This document shows, in pieces, positions 33,762 through 42,657 of a stretch of 64,000 nucleotides of DNA. This DNA comes from Streptomyces gilvus (GTDB taxonomy: Bacteria; Actinomycetota; Actinomycetes; Streptomycetales; Streptomycetaceae), in the NCBI RefSeq assembly GCF_022513565.1, contig NZ_JAKWBE010000031.1, forward strand, positions 41,670 through 105,669. The letters run 5' to 3'. The position numbers and the translations under genes were made by a program. The first letter of the stretch is position 1. Each line of letters begins with the position of its first letter. The notes beneath the pieces were generated by a model. It saw only the letters and a list, made by a program, of their open reading frames with translations. It did not search any database and had not been told where the DNA came from.

Positions 33762-34352
33762 ATGCCGACAGGAGTGGCCATCCGCGACCCCCGCGAGCAG
33801 CTCTTCGCCGCCGCCCAGCGCATCCTGCTCCGGGACGGTCCGAACGCGCTGACCAGCAGGGCGGTCACGACGGAGGCCGGGGTCGCCAAGGGCGTGCTGC
33901 ACCGGCACTTCGCGGACTTCGACGCCTTTCTCGCCGCCTTGGTGCTGGACCGCATCCGTCGGGTGGAGCGTCAGGGCGAGGCCCTTCGGGAGGCCGCCGG
34001 GACCGGAACCGTCACCGGCAACCTCACCGCCGCGCTCGCGGACCTCTTCGACCCGGTGGCCGTCTCGGTCGTCGGCCTTGTCATCGCCCGCGACGAACTC
34101 CGCGCCCGGCTGCGGGCGGCCGGTTCGGCCGGCATCCCGCTGATGACAGAGGCGGGGGCGATGCTCACGGCCTACCTCACGGCCGAACGCGACCTGAACC
34201 GCCTCACCCCCGAAGCCGACGTACACGTCCTCGCCCCGACCCTCCTGGGCGCCGCCCACCTGCTGTACGCGGACCGCGAGGCGGGTCCACCGTCCGAGGA
34301 CGCCGTACGCCGCATCGTCGCGACGGTCGTCGCGGGTGCCCTGCGGGGCTGA
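33762..34352 (+). CDS. TetR-family transcriptional regulator
   Basis: 196-residue repressor: N-terminal helix-turn-helix LTSRAVTTEAGVAKGVLHRHFADFDAFL (recognition helix around VAKGVLHRHF) and an all-helical ligand-binding domain. ATG at 33762 has AGGAAGGAC at a good distance; a longer start would overlap the operators. It is divergent from a methyltransferase with three matching palindromes in the 74 bases between them. Ligand unknown. Confidence 0.93.
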   Translation: MPTGVAIRDPREQLFAAAQRILLRDGPNALTSRAVTTEAGVAKGVLHRHFADFDAFLAALVLDRIRRVERQGEALREAAGTGTVTGNLTAALADLFDPVAVSVVGLVIARDELRARLRAAGSAGIPLMTEAGAMLTAYLTAERDLNRLTPEADVHVLAPTLLGAAHLLYADREAGPPSEDAVRRIVATVVAGALRG

Positions 34353-34758
34353 CTGGCGTGCGTATCGAGTCGGGCTCGGAGGTGGAGGCCGGCACCGTAG
34401 CTTCGGAGACATACTCGTATCGCAGCGTGACACTGGCGATGATCGTCCACGAGGCAACCGACAGCAACACCTCTACAGGCAACCACGCTCAACGTGAAGT
34501 GCCTCTGAAAACCAACCCGGCTGGCGCAGGCAGCACGTTCCCAATCCTGAAATCCGCAGGACAGATGGCCGTTGACGCACAAGGCTCAAGTACTCACAGG
34601 GGTGCCCGGGGCGCGAGGAGGTGGTCGGGCTGCTCGTGCCAGTCCGTTCACGCAGGCGGACGACGGATGGGGTCGCGGAACTGATGTGACCTCAACGCTC
34701 CGCACGCCCGCCTGAGTTCTGCCATCCTGTTTCTCCCGGTCTAGGGGGAGGCGAGGGC
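34353..34758. other. Non-coding spacer at the left edge of the defence-like island
   Basis: About 400 bases without a credible gene. The sequence is less GC-rich and less codon-structured than its surroundings (for example around 34440-34560), consistent with imported or decayed DNA. No tRNA, direct-repeat attachment site or integrase remnant was seen. Confidence 0.4.
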
Positions 34759-36177
34759 ATGGCGGGGGACGCGAGTGAGTCCATGGCGAAGGCCCGTCGG
34801 CGTGTCCTGGCCTCCGACCGGGTAGGGCAGTTGCGGGAAACCCGCCGCAGGGCCGAGAAACTGGGCGCCCACAGTCTCGTACAGGAGGTGGACGAACTCC
34901 TGCGCCTGGCAGTGAAGGGCGAGGACCCGCTGGCGCTCGCTCTGGAGCACATACTGCGTGCGGTCCTGGATGCCGCCGCGGAGACGGCGCGCTGCCCGGA
35001 CGGTGTCTCCATCGAGGTCGGTACGCTCGGTTACGACCTCAAGTCCGCTCTGCTGGCGAAGACGCTGCCCTTCGATGACGGGTCCAGGCTCATCCTGGTG
35101 AGTGACGCCCTGGGGTCCATGTGCGACATGCTCGCCAGGATCTGGGCCCTCAACCTGTCCCCTCGGCAGAGCCGGGTGGCCCCGTTCGGGTACCTCGGAC
35201 TCACGGCCGAGCGCCGAGCACGCGAGCCGTGGCAGGACCCGACCATCCAGTCCTCCGTGGCACTCCTTCGATGGCACGGACTTCATCAGCGCTACCACAG
35301 CGTCCCCGCCAAACTCCGGGTACTTCTGGAGGAGCGGTACCGCCGCCTCGTTGACCGCTTCAACCTGGTGTCCGGGGCGTTCATCGTCGCCCATGAGGTG
35401 GGCCACATCCTCCTGGGGCATCCCCTCGGCCCCAGCGATGCCGCCGGCACCCGCAGCGTCCGGTTCGGTCCGGAAATGGAGCATGAGGCCGATGACTTCG
35501 CCATGGCCGTCCTGGACCGGATGGTGCGTGACACCATGCAGGCCGGCCGCACCGGAGCACTGATCGCCCTCCTGGCGTTGGAGTCCGAGGAGAGCTTCTC
35601 GTTCATCCGTCCGCAGAAGACGCACCCGCCCGTCACGGAGCGGATCGAGCGGACCCTCGCGGGGATGGGAGGCTTCCAGAGGTCCGGATTGGCTGCGTTG
35701 GCGCGGCCGCTCGTCAGGGCCTGCGGGGGCGCGAGTGACGTCCGACGTCCGATCCCGGATGAGTGGTGGGACGGGCTGATGGCCAACTCCCGGGTGAGCA
35801 AGGAGACACATGGCCCTTCCCACTTCGAGATCATCAGCTTCAAGGACGGCCTGGCCGGGGTGAAACCCGACCGGTGGATGGAGCTGATCGGGGACAGCGT
35901 CGCCAAGAAGGGCCAGCCCGATGTTCGGCAGGGACTGCGCGCCATCTTTGCCGGGCAGGTGCGCTCGGGACTCGCCCAGTGGGGGGTGCCCCCTGCCGTC
36001 GCCGACGCCGTCGACGATCCGGAGCGCTCCTTCACGGCCTACTGGCTGCTGACACGCATACAGGAGGAGGCTACCGTTCTCGCCGGCGCGGAGACGACCT
36101 ACCGGTTCGCCGTGTCTGCGGCCGCGGTGAACGCGATCGACCTCCACATCCGCCAAGAACGCCAAGAACGCCAGTAA
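34759..36177 (+). CDS. Putative zinc metalloprotease-like protein (HExxH)
   Basis: 472 residues, no signal peptide or membrane segment. A zinc-protease motif AHEVGHILLGH places ligands His212 and His216 with catalytic Glu213; 25 residues on, EHEADDFA (Glu241) fits the gluzincin third ligand as in M48-type peptidases. The N-terminal 200 residues are helical and charged; the C-terminal 200 have no recognised motif. A cytoplasmic, soluble HExxH protein beside ATPase/TOPRIM genes suggests a regulated protease effector, which is inference. The small gene at 36193 follows 15 bases after the stop, so they probably form an operon. Confidence 0.75.
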   Translation: MAGDASESMAKARRRVLASDRVGQLRETRRRAEKLGAHSLVQEVDELLRLAVKGEDPLALALEHILRAVLDAAAETARCPDGVSIEVGTLGYDLKSALLAKTLPFDDGSRLILVSDALGSMCDMLARIWALNLSPRQSRVAPFGYLGLTAERRAREPWQDPTIQSSVALLRWHGLHQRYHSVPAKLRVLLEERYRRLVDRFNLVSGAFIVAHEVGHILLGHPLGPSDAAGTRSVRFGPEMEHEADDFAMAVLDRMVRDTMQAGRTGALIALLALESEESFSFIRPQKTHPPVTERIERTLAGMGGFQRSGLAALARPLVRACGGASDVRRPIPDEWWDGLMANSRVSKETHGPSHFEIISFKDGLAGVKPDRWMELIGDSVAKKGQPDVRQGLRAIFAGQVRSGLAQWGVPPAVADAVDDPERSFTAYWLLTRIQEEATVLAGAETTYRFAVSAAAVNAIDLHIRQERQERQ

Positions 36178-36192
36178 CCAGCAAAGGGAGAA

Positions 36193-36585
36193 ATGGTGAC
36201 GAATTCTTCCGGTCGGTCGGACGACCGCGCGGTCGAGGCTGTGGAGAAGTACCTGGAGTGGAGCGAGGAGCAACTGTTCGCCGCTCTGGGAGCGGAGTTG
36301 GTGGGCGGAGGTCTCGGTCTCGGCGGTGAGGACCAGGACGAGAACGAGCGATTCGCCCGGAAGTGGTTCAGCCGCAACGTCGACGAACTCCGCAGCAAGA
36401 TCTGCTTCACGCCTCAAGCGCAAGGGCTGATGGGCGCGACGGGCGACCGGACGGTCGAGGTCGCCACTATCGCGGAACTTCTCTCCGAGGCCACGAGTCT
36501 GGGGGCGCATCCGAGCATGCTCGTGTCCGTCCTGATCGCCCGCATGGGCCTCACGATGTTCTGCCGGGACGCCACTCCCCGTTGA
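36193..36585 (+). CDS. Small acidic protein of unknown function
   Basis: 130 residues, preceded by AAAGGGAGAA at ribosome-site distance. Predicted mostly helical with an acidic N-terminal half (EKYLEWSEEQLFAALGAEL, GGEDQDENERF) and a C-terminal FTPQAQGLMGATGDRTVEVAT segment. No family recognised. It follows the HExxH gene by 15 bases and may be its partner or inhibitor. The tail overlaps, on the other strand, the broken second component of a decayed ATPase pair by 35 bases, so its own 3' end may have been altered by the rearrangement. Confidence 0.7.
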   Translation: MVTNSSGRSDDRAVEAVEKYLEWSEEQLFAALGAELVGGGLGLGGEDQDENERFARKWFSRNVDELRSKICFTPQAQGLMGATGDRTVEVATIAELLSEATSLGAHPSMLVSVLIARMGLTMFCRDATPR

Positions 36586-36823
36586 CGGCAGTGGGATGCC
36601 CCAACCAATGCACGGCGGAACCGAGGTCCGGACCGGACTTCTTGCGCAGCCGCACCGGGTCGTTGATGCGGACCAGCTTGGCCGCCGCGTCGAGGTCGGG
36701 CCAGTGAGCACGTATGAGGGTGGCAAGGTAAAAGTCGTTCTGGTCCTCACCGGCCAGCACGATGACGCCCCGATCCTGGTCTCTGGAGGGCCGCCCGCCG
36801 CTCTGCCGCGCCTTCGGGGTCAC
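36551..36823 (-). pseudogene. Truncated TOPRIM-like nuclease component of a decayed ATPase pair
   Basis: Short reading frame of 90 codons from GTG 36823, which overlaps the stop of the decayed ATPase by four bases (GTGA). The start RGVIVLAGEDQNDFYLATLI resembles the first strand and acidic loop of a TOPRIM-like domain (Glu-Asp after a hydrophobic strand). The frame ends after about 90 residues with unrelated-looking sequence, well short of a complete domain, and overlaps the convergent 36193 gene. The same gene order and overlap are seen in the intact pair at 37597-39641. Confidence 0.55.
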
Positions 36824-37514
36824 AGTTCCCCTCCGGTGAGATCGCCGCCCAGCACCCCGGAGAACCACAGCTCCCCGAGCGGCTGTTCGCCAGACTCCTC
36901 GACGATGTCCTTCACCTCGTCGACGGTGAGAGCAGGGATCGACTTCCTCGAACTCGATGTTCTCCAACTGAGGGAGGACGGCCCGGCGTCAGCGACCAAA
37001 ACATCCAGATCTCCTCCCGACCACTGAGGTGGATCAGGAACCCGCCAAGGTTCTCGGCATGCGCTGAGAGGGTGACGAAGTCCGCGCCGCGCAGGCGGGT
37101 CGGCTGCCGGGCCGCCACGTCGACATCGAACACCCGGAACAACAACAGCCGGTCGGCGACCCGGTCACCTCGTCGCCGCCGTCGGTGGGACCGAGCCGGG
37201 GAAGCGTGGACAGGCCGCTGCTCAGCCTCCGGATACTGAAGTCATTGAGGGTGGAGTTGGTCGTCCACGTCGCCTTGAGGTTGACGTGCATCAATGTGGG
37301 CGGCGTGGTCCCACCCCAGAAAGCCACCTCGTCGAACCCGCCGCCGCGTCCAGCGCTGGCTTGAGGTCGGTGCGGATGATGTCGGCGAGGAAGCCGAACA
37401 CCTTCAGCACGTTGGACTTGCCCGCCCCGTTCGGGCCCACCAACACGTGAGCGGACCGAGCGGCACGGTCACGTCGCGCAGACTGCGGAAGTTCGACGTG
37501 CGGTTCGAGGAGAC
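36820..37514 (-). pseudogene. Decayed RecF/AAA_21-like ATPase
   Basis: Pieces of one protein are spread over several minus-strand frames in the right order: NFRSLRDVTVPLGPLT, then Walker A VGPNGAGKSNVLKVFGFLADII, then VAFWGGTTPPTLMHVNLKATW, then FRVFDVDVAARQPTRLRGADFV, then TVDEVKDIVEESGEQPLGELWFSG ending at the TGA of 36820. Several frameshifts and a shortened middle are needed to explain it; the signature and Walker B portions are missing. This is a clear dead copy of a RecF-type ATPase, distinct from the intact one next to it. Confidence 0.75.
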
Positions 37515-37596
37515 GGCCAGGCGCGGGGAACCTATCGAGTGGATGCACGGAACGGCGGACCCGCTGTCGCGGAGGGTGGCGGCACAGGGCGTGCTG

Positions 37597-38223
37597 TCAT
37601 GCACGGTCGAGCGCTGCTCTGAGATCGGTCATGAAGGCCTGCCAGGAAGGCAGTACGGACACTGGTCCATGAGGGTCCAGAGCTTCCAGGAGCTTGTGCC
37701 GGTGCCGGGGGAATCGGCTGCGGAACGTGGCCAGACGGCGCCCGGAGACACCGCTCGCCGTCGCCAGGGTCTGCTGCAGAACTTTCTTCGGGTCGGCGAT
37801 CCGCTCGGCGCCGCTCCCCTTGGGAAGGTCGAGTGCCATACGCCCACGCGGGTTCTCCGCGACCCGGCGGATGGCCGCTTCGTCGAGGAGCAGCCAGGCT
37901 TCCAAAGCACGCACGGGAACGACCGCAATGTGCGGTCGGCCGGGCCATTCCGAGGTCACGGCCTCGGCCACCTCCTGGTGCCGCTTTCCCGGATCCACGC
38001 CGTCGGCGTCTCGGTGCACGATCACCAGGTCGTAGGCGTCATCCAGGCTCCGCACCGCACGGAGCTTGTCCGCCACGGCGTGGCAGTCGGTCAATCCGAG
38101 GCGACCGAAGTCAGGAGCGGTGACCACGGCCCGCGTTCCGGCCTCTGCCGCCACCGCCTCGATGTGAGGCACCAGCCCGTTGTCGCTCGTGCCCTCGCCG
38201 GTGAAGAGGACGCGCAGAGTCAC
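37597..38223 (-). CDS. DUF4276 (TOPRIM-like) protein, partner of adjacent ATPase
   Basis: 208 residues with a TOPRIM-like arrangement: Glu10 in VLFTGEGTSDNGLV after the first strand, then the DxD pair Asp72 and Asp74 in VIVHRDADG, and a conserved-looking VPVRALEAWLLLDE segment. DUF4276 proteins are predicted nucleases or nucleic-acid enzymes that pair with RecF/OLD-like ATPases in two-gene defence modules. The GTG at 38223 overlaps the ATPase stop by four bases (GTGA), so the two are translationally coupled. The C-terminus is rich in Arg and His. Confidence 0.85.
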   Translation of the reverse strand: MTLRVLFTGEGTSDNGLVPHIEAVAAEAGTRAVVTAPDFGRLGLTDCHAVADKLRAVRSLDDAYDLVIVHRDADGVDPGKRHQEVAEAVTSEWPGRPHIAVVPVRALEAWLLLDEAAIRRVAENPRGRMALDLPKGSGAERIADPKKVLQQTLATASGVSGRRLATFRSRFPRHRHKLLEALDPHGPVSVLPSWQAFMTDLRAALDRA

Positions 38224-39641
38224 GCCGCCCCCAGATCAAGGGTGATCTGAGCCCCCGGCGGAGTGGTCAGGTAGGGGAGGATGTCCGCCTTGGTGACGTA
38301 GTCCCGCCGTCCGTGCGCGACGCGCCACGTACCCTGCAGCGGGCGCAGCCGTAGGCCGTGGACCAGTCCACCGTCCTCCGTCCGCTGCATGGCCGCATCC
38401 GCGAAGAGGAGATCGTCGGGGGACACGAGCTGCACGACACCGGGTGAGTGGGTGTTGATGAGAACCTGGCGGAAGGGATTGTCGGGCCCGGGTTTCTCGC
38501 TGGGGTCGACCGCGAGTTCCCGGACCAGCTCCACCATTGGGTTCAGGTTCGCCGGATGGATGCCGTTCTCGGGTTCCTCCATGCAGATCATGCCCCGTAC
38601 GGTCGGATCCTCGAGCAGCACGCACAACGCCAGGAAGCGGAGCGTGCCCTCGGACAGGCTGCGCGCGGGCAACAGCATCCCGTCCGCCTCCCGGACCTGG
38701 ACCGTCAGCAGTTGCCGTACCTCGTCCTGGTCGACCGTGAGTTCGCGGACCTGCACTCCCGTGAGATCCGACAGTCGGCCGGCCACGCGCGCGTACACCT
38801 GGTCGGGATCCGTCTCGGGCAGGGTGTGCGCGACCCGGTAGAGGGCGGCGGGCAGGTGCGAGCCGTCGACGTCCATGCTCTGCGGATCCATGTACCGGTC
38901 CGCACTGCGCAGAGCGGAGGGCTCCAGCGCGAGCCTGCGCCACGACTCCATCTCCCGCCGGGCGGCGAGGATCGTCGGATCGTCGCTCGACGTGATGGTC
39001 GAGACGACTGTGGCCGGGGCGCGTGAGGCCGCCGCCGGTTTGGGCTGACCGCGACTGCCGCCGTCCTGATGGATCTTGACGATGGGCTCGCCGGACGACG
39101 CGTCCGTGTCGGTCGAGATGTAGGGAGCGCCGCTGCGGTGCCCGATGATCACCTCGTTGCGGAAGCGGCCGGCGCTGTGAGGAAACCGCAGGTGGTTCTT
39201 GGCGGCGCCCTTGATGATGTGCTGCAGGTTCTCGCGAAGCAGCGTCAACCGGCCGAAGCGGTCGAGCCCGGAGGGCTCCTGATAACCGATCTCCAGCTCA
39301 TAGCGCAGGAAGGAGGTCGTCGGTTTGGCCACCCGCCCGAAGTCGTCCTCGATGACCGGTGGGACGATCATCTCGGCGGCGAAGCGCATGCGGTGCCGCC
39401 CCGCCCCGTATCCCTTCCAGAAGAGATCTCTCGGGTCGCCGTGGCGCTCGCCGTGCACCCCGCGGACTTCCTGCGCGGCCTCCATCATGGACCGGTCAGC
39501 GAGGAGGGACAGGAACTGGATCGCGTCGAACACGTTCGACTTGCCGGTCCCGTTCTCTCCCGCGATGCAGGTGAACGGTCCGAAGTCGATCGACAGGTCC
39601 AGCAGGTTCTTGAACCCGTGGACCTCCAAGCGGGTCAGCAT
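38220..39641 (-). CDS. RecF/OLD-like AAA ATPase
   Basis: 473-residue ABC-type ATPase. Walker A is AGENGTGKSN (Gly28-Ser35), the ABC signature is RSLSEGTLRFLALC, Walker B is GMICMEEPENGIHP with catalytic Glu, and the His-switch INTHSPGVV follows. A long central region (about 150-330) would form the coiled or arm part. Such ATPases sense phage or DNA signals and license a TOPRIM nuclease; here the coupled DUF4276 gene fills that place. GGAGGGCAG precedes the ATG. A perfect 15-bp-arm palindrome lies 22 bases upstream of the start. Confidence 0.9.
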   Translation of the reverse strand: MLTRLEVHGFKNLLDLSIDFGPFTCIAGENGTGKSNVFDAIQFLSLLADRSMMEAAQEVRGVHGERHGDPRDLFWKGYGAGRHRMRFAAEMIVPPVIEDDFGRVAKPTTSFLRYELEIGYQEPSGLDRFGRLTLLRENLQHIIKGAAKNHLRFPHSAGRFRNEVIIGHRSGAPYISTDTDASSGEPIVKIHQDGGSRGQPKPAAASRAPATVVSTITSSDDPTILAARREMESWRRLALEPSALRSADRYMDPQSMDVDGSHLPAALYRVAHTLPETDPDQVYARVAGRLSDLTGVQVRELTVDQDEVRQLLTVQVREADGMLLPARSLSEGTLRFLALCVLLEDPTVRGMICMEEPENGIHPANLNPMVELVRELAVDPSEKPGPDNPFRQVLINTHSPGVVQLVSPDDLLFADAAMQRTEDGGLVHGLRLRPLQGTWRVAHGRRDYVTKADILPYLTTPPGAQITLDLGAA

Positions 39642-39662
39642 CTGCCCTCCGTGAGGTCTGGC

Positions 39663-39697
39663 TTCCACTCCTGGACGGTCATCGTCCAGGAGTGGAA
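39663..39697. promoter_or_regulatory. Perfect palindrome upstream of the ATPase/DUF4276 operon
   Basis: TTCCACTCCTGGACG and CGTCCAGGAGTGGAA are perfect 15-bp arms around GTCAT. It is placed 22 bases before the ATPase start codon, in the leader or promoter. It could be an operator for tight repression, or an RNA hairpin that would mask or attenuate translation. It is not followed by a T run. Confidence 0.7.
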
Positions 39698-39752
39698 CAT
39701 CGTTGCTCAGCGTATCCGGGACGGCTGACAGCGGGCTGCGCATTCGGTGTGG

Positions 39753-40150
39753 TCATTCCGCCGAGGACCGGCGCGTACCCAGGGACGCCCACACGGTCTT
39801 GCCGTGGCCGGAACGGCGATCGGTGACGCCCCAGCCGTCGGCCAGGGCGGTGACGAGGAGGAGGCCGCAGCCGGACTCGGATTCGGCGTCGGGATCCGTG
39901 GGGGGTGGTGACGATGGGCCGACGGTCCGCGCGGGTGTCGGAGACTTCCAACCGCAGGCGCGTGCCGTCCGCCTCGGTGGCCAACCGGACGTGGAAGTCC
40001 CGGAATCCGCCCGTGCCGTACGGCGTTGGCACGCAGCTCGGCGGTGATCAGGGTCAGCGTCTCGTTGACGTCGCCGTCGTAGGGGTGGCCCCAGGAATCC
40101 TGGCCGTGGGGCGGTCGCAGACTCCTTGTAGCGCCGCCAGGTGTGATCAT
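39753..40150 (-). pseudogene. Broken HATPase_c_2 (anti-sigma-like) gene
   Basis: Three frames hold the parts of one GHKL ATPase protein: DGDVNETLTLITAELRANAVRHGR (N box), then GTGGFRDFHVRLATEADGTRLRLEVSD, then ESGCGLLLVTALADGWGVTDR (G box) ending at 39753. At least two frameshifts separate them. It is similar in kind to the intact protein at 31282-31707 and is probably the remains of another WhiJ-type cluster. Confidence 0.75.
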
Positions 40151-40436
40151 CTTCGTGTCGGCAAGCTGGCCGGCCGTGGAGGTCGCCGAGCAGTCGCAGA
40201 ACTACCGATACGCGGCCAACGATCAGGTCGTCATCGACACCGACAACCAGCTCGTCGCCTCCCTCGGTCGACCGCTTCCCGGTAACCGCCACGACTGCAG
40301 GGCATGGGAGTTGTCCGGTGCGCAAGCCGCCGTCGGCGTGGCCACGGTGATCGCAGGCAGAGGTCACCAACGGAGCTCTTGCCGCTTCTCGTCATTTCAG
40401 CCCGGTCGGCAGGACAGCGCGCTGGTAGTTGAGGGG

Positions 40437-42593
40437 TCAAGCCGCCAGGGGAGTCCGGAGGACGACCAGGCGTTGGGTCGCGCGGGTCATCGCCACGTAG
40501 TGGTCGACCGCGCCCTCGATGCCGTCCCCGAACCTCTCCGGGTCGACGAGGACGACGAGGTCGAACTCGAGGCCCTTGGACAGTTCCGGGGTGAGGGAGC
40601 GGACGCGGGGGGTCGGGGGGCGGTAGGCGGGGGCGCCGATGACGCAGGCGATGCCGTCGGTGTGCTCGGCGAGCCAGGTGTCGAGGGTCGCGTCCAGGTC
40701 GGTGGCCGGGCCGTGCGTGACCGGGATGCCGCCGCTGCGGATGGAGGTGGGCACGTTGGCGTCGGGGAGCGCTGCCCGGATGACCGGCTCGGCCTCCGCC
40801 ATGATCTCCTGCGGGGTGCGGTAGTTGACGGTCAGGGAGGCCAGTTCGACGCGGTCGAGTCCGACGCGTTCGAGGCGTTCCTGCCACGACTCGGTGAAGC
40901 CGTGCCGGGCCTGGGCGCGGTCGCCGACGATGGTGAAGCTGCGGGACGGACAGCGCGAGAGCAGCATCTGCCACTCCGCGTCGGTGAGTTCCTGCGCCTC
41001 GTCGACGACGATGTGCGCGAACGGGCCCGCGAGGAGGTCCGGTTCGGCGGCGGGCGGCGCGTCCAGGGGGACCAGGGAGTTCTGCAGGTCCTGGCCCTTC
41101 AGCATGGTCATCAGCATGCGCTGCCAGTCGTCGTCGGTCTGCTGGAGGTTCTCCGTGACCTGGGCCCGGTAGGCGCGTTCGGCGGCGACCTCGGCCTCGT
41201 GGCGGCGCCTGCGCCGGGACGCCTCCGGGTCGCCGAGCCGCTGCCGTGCCGCGTCCAGGATCGGCAGGTCCGACACCGTCCAGGCCTGCGGCTCGGCGCG
41301 CTGGAGCCGTCGTACCTCGTCCCGGTCGAGCCAGGGCGCGCACATGCGCAGATAGGCGGGCACCGACCACAGGTCGCCGACCAGGTCGGCCGCCTCGATC
41401 AGCGGCCAGGCGCGGCCGAGGGCCGCGTTCAGCTCCTGGTCCTGGCGCAGCGCCCTGCGGAACTGGTCGGGCGGGATGTCGCCGTCGTACTTGTCCATGA
41501 GGATCGCGACCAGCCGCTCCCAGACCTGGTCGCGGGCCTCGTTGTGCGGGGTGCCGGGTTCCGGGGCGTCGAAGGCCTCGGCCCAGTCGTCGGCGGTGAG
41601 CGGGATGCCGACCCAGTCGACGGTGACCGTGAGCCCCTCGGTGGGCGGCTCCTCGTAGAACCGGACGGCCTTCTCGACCGCCTTCACGAGGTCCGCGGAC
41701 TCCTTCAGCCGGGCCACCTCCGGATCGGCCTCCACGCCCGCCGTCGCCCCCTCGGCGACCAGGTCCCGCAGGACGCAGGTCTGCACGCCCTCCTCGCCGA
41801 GACTGGGCAGCACGTCGGACACGTACGCCAGATACGGCCGGTGCGGGCCGACGAACAGCACGCCGCCGCGCCGGTGGCCGAGGCGAGGGTCGGAGTAGAG
41901 GAGGTGGGCGGTGCGGTGCAAAGCGACGACGGTCTTGCCGGTGCCGGGACCGCCGTCGACGACGAGCGCGCCCCGGGAGCCCGCGCGAATGATGGCGTCC
42001 TGGTCGGCCTGGATGGTGGCCAGCACGTCCCGCATGCGCTCGGAGCGGTTGGTGCCGAGGCTGGCGATGAAGGCGGACTGGTCGTCGAGCGCGACGTTGT
42101 GCTCCAGCTGGTCGGCGGTGAACACCTCGTCCCAGTAGTCCCTGATCCGCCCGTCGGTCCAGCGGTAGCGGCGACGGCTGACCAGGCCCATCGGGTTGGC
42201 GTGGGTCGCCGCGAAGAAGGGCTCGGCGGCCGGGGAACGCCAGTCGGTGAGCAGGCGGCGGCCCTCGTTGTCGGTGAGCCCGAGACGGCCGATGTAGACG
42301 GGCTGCTCGGGGTCGTCGGCCTGGACCATGCGTCCGAGGCACAGGTCGAGACCGAAGCGGCGCAGGGTGCGCAGCCGTCCGTTCAGCCGGTGCACCTCGA
42401 TGTCCCGGTCCATGGCGGCCTGGCCGATCCCGCCGGGCGCCTTGAGTTCGGCGTCGAGGCGTTCGGACACCTCGGTGATCGCCTGCTTCAGGCTCGCCGC
42501 GATGGCCGCGAACTGCTGCTCGTCGCGGGCGATCAGCGCGGGGTCGGACTTCGCGGTGAGGTTGTCGGAAAGGTCGAACGCGGACAAAGACAC
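40437..42593 (-). CDS. helR: HelD-like RNA polymerase-associated motor ATPase (HelR-type)
   Basis: 718-residue UvrD-like superfamily 1 ATPase. A coiled-coil N-terminal arm (about 1-100, with QQFAAIAASLKQAITEVSERL) is followed by WRSPAAEPFF, Walker A VVDGGPGTGKTVVALHR (about 210-225), Walker B IVVDEAQELTDAEW, and the late helicase motifs LSKGLEFDLVVLVDPERF and HYVAMTRATQRLVVLR. HelD proteins remove stalled RNA polymerase from DNA; the HelR subclass protects polymerase from rifamycins. The palindrome just upstream resembles the rifamycin-associated element reported before such genes. GTG 42593 has AGGAA at good spacing; GTG 42599 is an alternative. Confidence 0.9.
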   Translation of the reverse strand: MSLSAFDLSDNLTAKSDPALIARDEQQFAAIAASLKQAITEVSERLDAELKAPGGIGQAAMDRDIEVHRLNGRLRTLRRFGLDLCLGRMVQADDPEQPVYIGRLGLTDNEGRRLLTDWRSPAAEPFFAATHANPMGLVSRRRYRWTDGRIRDYWDEVFTADQLEHNVALDDQSAFIASLGTNRSERMRDVLATIQADQDAIIRAGSRGALVVDGGPGTGKTVVALHRTAHLLYSDPRLGHRRGGVLFVGPHRPYLAYVSDVLPSLGEEGVQTCVLRDLVAEGATAGVEADPEVARLKESADLVKAVEKAVRFYEEPPTEGLTVTVDWVGIPLTADDWAEAFDAPEPGTPHNEARDQVWERLVAILMDKYDGDIPPDQFRRALRQDQELNAALGRAWPLIEAADLVGDLWSVPAYLRMCAPWLDRDEVRRLQRAEPQAWTVSDLPILDAARQRLGDPEASRRRRRHEAEVAAERAYRAQVTENLQQTDDDWQRMLMTMLKGQDLQNSLVPLDAPPAAEPDLLAGPFAHIVVDEAQELTDAEWQMLLSRCPSRSFTIVGDRAQARHGFTESWQERLERVGLDRVELASLTVNYRTPQEIMAEAEPVIRAALPDANVPTSIRSGGIPVTHGPATDLDATLDTWLAEHTDGIACVIGAPAYRPPTPRVRSLTPELSKGLEFDLVVLVDPERFGDGIEGAVDHYVAMTRATQRLVVLRTPLAA

Positions 42594-42657
42594 AGACACT
42601 TCCTGAATCCCCCATTTACCCAGCTTCTCGGCTTCGGCCTGTGATTGTGCGCCACGA

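Noticed and set aside
34353..34684. An open frame continuing to 34684 downstream of the TetR gene
   Set aside because: It is only the tail of an off-frame reading through the TetR gene, has no start with a ribosome site and no recognisable domain.
40231..42615. 794-codon minus-strand frame overlapping helR
   Set aside because: It runs one base off the helR frame and reads as repetitive Arg/Gly/Pro sequence without motifs; the helR frame has clear ATPase motifs.
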